Below are positions 61,387 to 64,000 of a stretch of DNA of 64,000 nt, in pieces; position 1 is the first letter of the stretch, and each line of letters opens with the position of its first letter. The translations under genes and the position numbers were made by a program. Below the pieces are notes generated by a model, which worked only from the letters and a program-made list of their open reading frames with translations, did no database searches and was not told the DNA's origin. This stretch comes from Dyadobacter sp. CY261 (GTDB lineage Bacteria > Bacteroidota > Bacteroidia > Cytophagales > Spirosomataceae), in contig NZ_JAKCPW010000007.1 of the NCBI RefSeq assembly GCF_021440085.1, positions 310,001-374,000 of the forward strand, written 5' to 3'.

Positions 61387-62952
61387 CTAGTTCCAATCAT
61401 TGGCAATGTCCGCCCCGAGCGCCTGGTTGGAGTTCCTTTCTGCGATGGGGATCGGAAGGAGCACGTGCTTATCGAGGAATGGCTCCTGGCCGGGTCCTGC
61501 CGGGTGTTCGGCATTCAATGTTTCTTTGGCAATACCCCAGCGGTTGAGGTCAAACCAGCGCGATTGCTCACCCGCCAGCTCGATCCGCCGTTCGCGGCGC
61601 AGGGCGGTGCGGGCGTCGGATTGGCTCAGTGTGGCCGGGTAGTTTTTAGCCATCACGCTGGGCCGGTTGCGCACCTGGTTGATGTAGCCGATGCCTTTGG
61701 CAATATCAGGGCTGGCTTTTTCGATGTGGCTTTCTGCGAGCATGAGGAGCACATCCGCATAGCGCATCACATGCGTATTAATGCCGCTCATCGGCGCTTC
61801 GGTGTATTTCTGAAACTCGTAAGGCTCGTACTTGCGGTAGCGATTGCTGTAAAAGTTGAACGGGAATGGGATCGGCCCCGCGGCACAATGGTCGCAGTAT
61901 TCGGTATCGCCTCCGTTGGCTGCGCTGCCGTAGAAGGTCAGCCCGGCGCGTGGGTCGATGTAGCCTGCTGCACCGGTGGCCGGGTCGTTGTATTTATGCG
62001 CGGCTACCAATGCGTTCGAGATCGTAACGTTTTCCCAGTCGTTGAACCCATATTCCTGCGCCCGGCCGGTGTGAAAGGTCTTGCCGTCTTCGCCCTCCCA
62101 GCCACCGAACATATAATATTGGGTGTTGGAAGTGGTGTAGGTATGGTTCACCGCGAAAAGCACTTCGGGGGTATTGATATTGTCTTCGCCGAACAAATGG
62201 TCATAGCTGGGGTCCAGGGCGTAGGTAAATGGCGCGGCGGTCAGCTTGGTGAGCTCGGTAATGGCCTGGTCGTATTTCTTTTGGAACAAATAGGTACGCC
62301 CCAGGAAGCCGATCGCGGCACCTTTGGTAGCGCGGCCCAGCTGGTCGGCCGGGTATTGCACGGGCAGGTCGGGAATGGCGAGGGTAAATTCGTTTTCAAC
62401 TACTTTCCATATTTCCTCCACCGATGCACGCGCTGCGGAGTTTACTTTTGACTCGTCGTAAGTCATTTTCAAAGGCACGCGGCCCCAGTTGGTCACGAGA
62501 TGGAAGTATGCAAATCCGCGCAGCCAATGCGCTTCGGCAAGATACTGTTTTTTTAGAACCTCCTCCGAAGCATCCGCGGGTGTCCAGGTCTCTATCACTT
62601 TCAAGGCCAGGTTCGCGCGGAATACCATGCGGTACAGCGACGACCATAAGCCTACGATGTCCTCATTATTATTGGTAAAACTGTAATCCGTCAATTGCAG
62701 CTCGGTACCCACCAGCGCGCTCGACCGTTCGGCCTCGTTGGCGAGCAGGTCGAAGATGAAGTACCATTCGCGCGACATCATGCCCATGTGGCTGAACACC
62801 GTGTAGGTTGCGATAATGGCCTCGTTGAACTGTGTTTTGGTCTTGAAATAGGTTTCATCGGTGTAGGTATTCTCGTTCTTGACGTCGAGCAGGCTGTCGC
62901 TGCAAGCGGTAAGGAGCATCGCCGTACAGAGAAATAGCTTTATCCTTTTCAT
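61387..62952 (-). CDS. SusD/RagB-family nutrient-binding lipoprotein
   Basis: Protein of 521 residues. Lipoprotein signal M-L-L-T-A-C with Cys17. N-terminal E-N-T-Y-T-D-E-T-Y-F-K-T-K-T-Q-F-N-E-A, helical core L-A-E-A-H-W-L-R-G-F-A-Y-F-H-L-V, and C-terminal R-R-I-E-L-A-G-E-Q-S-R-W-F-D-L-N-R-W box. Partner of the SusC that starts beyond the right edge, 33 bases upstream. Captures the substrate for the downstream DUF4380 and PQQ dehydrogenase. Confidence 0.93.
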   Translation of the reverse strand: MKRIKLFLCTAMLLTACSDSLLDVKNENTYTDETYFKTKTQFNEAIIATYTVFSHMGMMSREWYFIFDLLANEAERSSALVGTELQLTDYSFTNNNEDIVGLWSSLYRMVFRANLALKVIETWTPADASEEVLKKQYLAEAHWLRGFAYFHLVTNWGRVPLKMTYDESKVNSAARASVEEIWKVVENEFTLAIPDLPVQYPADQLGRATKGAAIGFLGRTYLFQKKYDQAITELTKLTAAPFTYALDPSYDHLFGEDNINTPEVLFAVNHTYTTSNTQYYMFGGWEGEDGKTFHTGRAQEYGFNDWENVTISNALVAAHKYNDPATGAAGYIDPRAGLTFYGSAANGGDTEYCDHCAAGPIPFPFNFYSNRYRKYEPYEFQKYTEAPMSGINTHVMRYADVLLMLAESHIEKASPDIAKGIGYINQVRNRPSVMAKNYPATLSQSDARTALRRERRIELAGEQSRWFDLNRWGIAKETLNAEHPAGPGQEPFLDKHVLLPIPIAERNSNQALGADIANDWN

Positions 62953-62985
62953 GTCTTTCTGTTTAGAGAAGCTTAAAATATTGAT

Positions 62986-64000
62986 CTAAAAACCGAGTTG
63001 AAGTCCCAGCATGAATGTGCGCGGCTGCGGCACCTGGCCGGTATCGATGCCCCTTCCGAAGATGAAATTGCCGCTGCCGGTCACCTCTGGATCATAGCCC
63101 GAATAGTTGGTGAATGTGAACAGGTTCTGGGCCGTGATATACACGCGGAGGCTGGAAATAATGTCGGCCGTCGATGGCTTGATCTTCGAGCCGGGCACCG
63201 TATATCCGAGCGTCACATTGCGGAAGCGGGCATAAGCACCGTTTTCGACATACCACGATGAGTTGCGGAGGTTGGCGGCCGTCCCGTAGTTCTGTCCGGC
63301 GCGGGCGATGTCGGTAATGTCACCCGGGTTTTGCCAGCGGTCCAGTACGGTGGTTTTGGTATTGAATGGCAATGCCACACCTTCGAGGTAGTATTTGGTA
63401 CCGTTGATGATCTGCACGCCTGCTACACCCTGTAAGGTGGCCATGAAGTCGAAGTTCTTGTAATTCAGGTTTATATCGACGCCGTAGGTCAGTTTCGGGA
63501 TGGGGCTGCCGAGGAAAGTCTGGTCGGCGAACGTTACCTGTCCGTCTCCGTCGATGTCTTCGAAAATGCGGTCGCCCGGGAGCAATCCGGCCTGGTACAC
63601 GGCATTCTGGTCACCGCTTTTGGCACGTGCCAATGCATTGTATTTCTCGATATCCGCATTGTCAATGGCAACGTGGTCATATTTGTATCCGTAGAATGCG
63701 CCGATCGGCTGGCCCACTTCGGTGCGCGACATAGCCGGTACCGAGTAGAATGCGCCCGCAATAATGGGCACAGCGCCCTGCGTTCCCAGCGAAGTCACCT
63801 GGTTCTTATTGTAAGCACCATTCACATTGATACTGTACCGCAGATCTTTGGCCGTGCCGTTATAACCCAAAGTCAGTTCAAACCCCTTGTTGAATGCCGA
63901 TGCCGCGTTAATGAGCTGGCTGGTGGATGCACCGCTCACGCCGCCGTAGCCGGTTGAGAGTGCCACGGGTACTTCCACGAGCAGGTCTTTATTTTTACGA
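62986..64000 (-). CDS. SusC/RagA-family TonB-dependent transporter, C-terminal part (runs off the window)
   Basis: The frame is open to base 64000, giving the last 337 residues or so of a SusC barrel; the N-terminal signal, plug and any STN domain lie outside. Typical barrel text includes N-K-G-F-E-L-T-L-G-Y-N-G, G-D-R-I-F-E-D-I-D-G-D-G-Q-V, W-Y-V-E-N-G-A-Y-A-R-F-R-N-V-T-L-G-Y and the terminal L-G-L-Q-L-G-F. It heads the SusC-SusD-DUF4380-PQQ dehydrogenase unit. Whether an ECF/FecR pair controls it cannot be seen. Confidence 0.92.
   Translation of the reverse strand, partial: RKNKDLLVEVPVALSTGYGGVSGASTSQLINAASAFNKGFELTLGYNGTAKDLRYSINVNGAYNKNQVTSLGTQGAVPIIAGAFYSVPAMSRTEVGQPIGAFYGYKYDHVAIDNADIEKYNALARAKSGDQNAVYQAGLLPGDRIFEDIDGDGQVTFADQTFLGSPIPKLTYGVDINLNYKNFDFMATLQGVAGVQIINGTKYYLEGVALPFNTKTTVLDRWQNPGDITDIARAGQNYGTAANLRNSSWYVENGAYARFRNVTLGYTVPGSKIKPSTADIISSLRVYITAQNLFTFTNYSGYDPEVTGSGNFIFGRGIDTGQVPQPRTFMLGLQLGF

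Noticed and set aside
61465..62451. 328-codon plus-strand open frame within the SusD gene
   Set aside because: Antisense to a clear SusD protein; low-complexity Gly/Val-rich translation typical of shadow frames in GC-rich genes.
1..64000. CRISPR arrays, rRNA, tRNA, transposases, integrases, attachment repeats
   Set aside because: Looked for and not seen; no regularly spaced repeats, no recombinase frames, no tRNA-like cloverleaf noticed. Absence of tRNA is by eye only.

Overview
The window looks like chromosome of an aerobic, glycan-scavenging member of the Bacteroidota, most like the Cytophagales/Spirosomaceae (Dyadobacter or Spirosoma type). This is judged from gene families only. The evidence is several SusC/SusD outer-membrane pairs, FecI/FecR-type ECF sigma/anti-sigma pairs, a hybrid two-component sensor, long PadR-linked FtsX-type permeases, a TAnnTTTG-type promoter, and few Shine-Dalgarno sites. 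I saw no rRNA, tRNA, CRISPR array, transposase or integrase.

Layout. (1) 1-226: C-terminus of a SusD-like lipoprotein and its terminator. (2) 255-9869, minus strand: a tightly packed four-gene cassette, by eye more AT-rich than its surroundings. It encodes a CHAT protease/TIR-like/degenerate-STAND protein, a MoxR AAA+ ATPase, a 1539-residue vWA/pseudo-CHAT/caspase protein, and an SGNH/pYEATS/receiver-like protein. It resembles the vWA-MoxR conflict (defence or programmed-death) systems and is the most unusual locus here. (3) 10131-13711: GH13 enzyme, cold-shock protein, fatty-acid desaturase. (4) 13884-21140: ECF sigma, FecR, SusC, SusD. (5) 21187-23932: an SDR and a GT-C-like membrane protein. 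(6) 24035-33104, minus strand: ECF sigma, FecR, SusC, SusD, DUF1080, Gfo/Idh/MocA, a glycan locus that may use 3-keto-sugar chemistry. (7) 33366-41169: two FtsX-type permeases, two PadR regulators and a PI-PLC-like enzyme. (8) 41376-47545: hybrid sensor and two methyltransferases. (9) 47554-50495: a third PadR/permease pair. (10) 50660-58059, minus strand: imelysin, di-haem oxidoreductase, imelysin, HTTM protein, FecA-like receptor, probably iron acquisition. (11) 58181-64000, minus strand: SusC (cut by the window end), SusD, DUF4380, PQQ dehydrogenase with an internal cytochrome c.

Two results come directly from reading non-coding DNA. All four loci of the PadR/FtsX-permease group carry a sigma-54-like -24/-12 element about 30-45 bases before the start codon, and 60-90 bases further upstream an inverted repeat close to TGTYC-N6-GGACA. 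This suggests one sigma-54/enhancer-binding-protein regulon. In one of them a perfect 10-bp inverted repeat overlaps the -12 element and is a good candidate for the PadR operator.

The glycan loci share a logic: an ECF sigma and FecR sense transport through an STN-domain SusC, and SusCD import the ligand. Locus 6 then adds periplasmic enzymes (an oxidoreductase and a 3-keto-glycoside-type hydrolase), and locus 11 adds a PQQ dehydrogenase that would pass electrons to its own haem.
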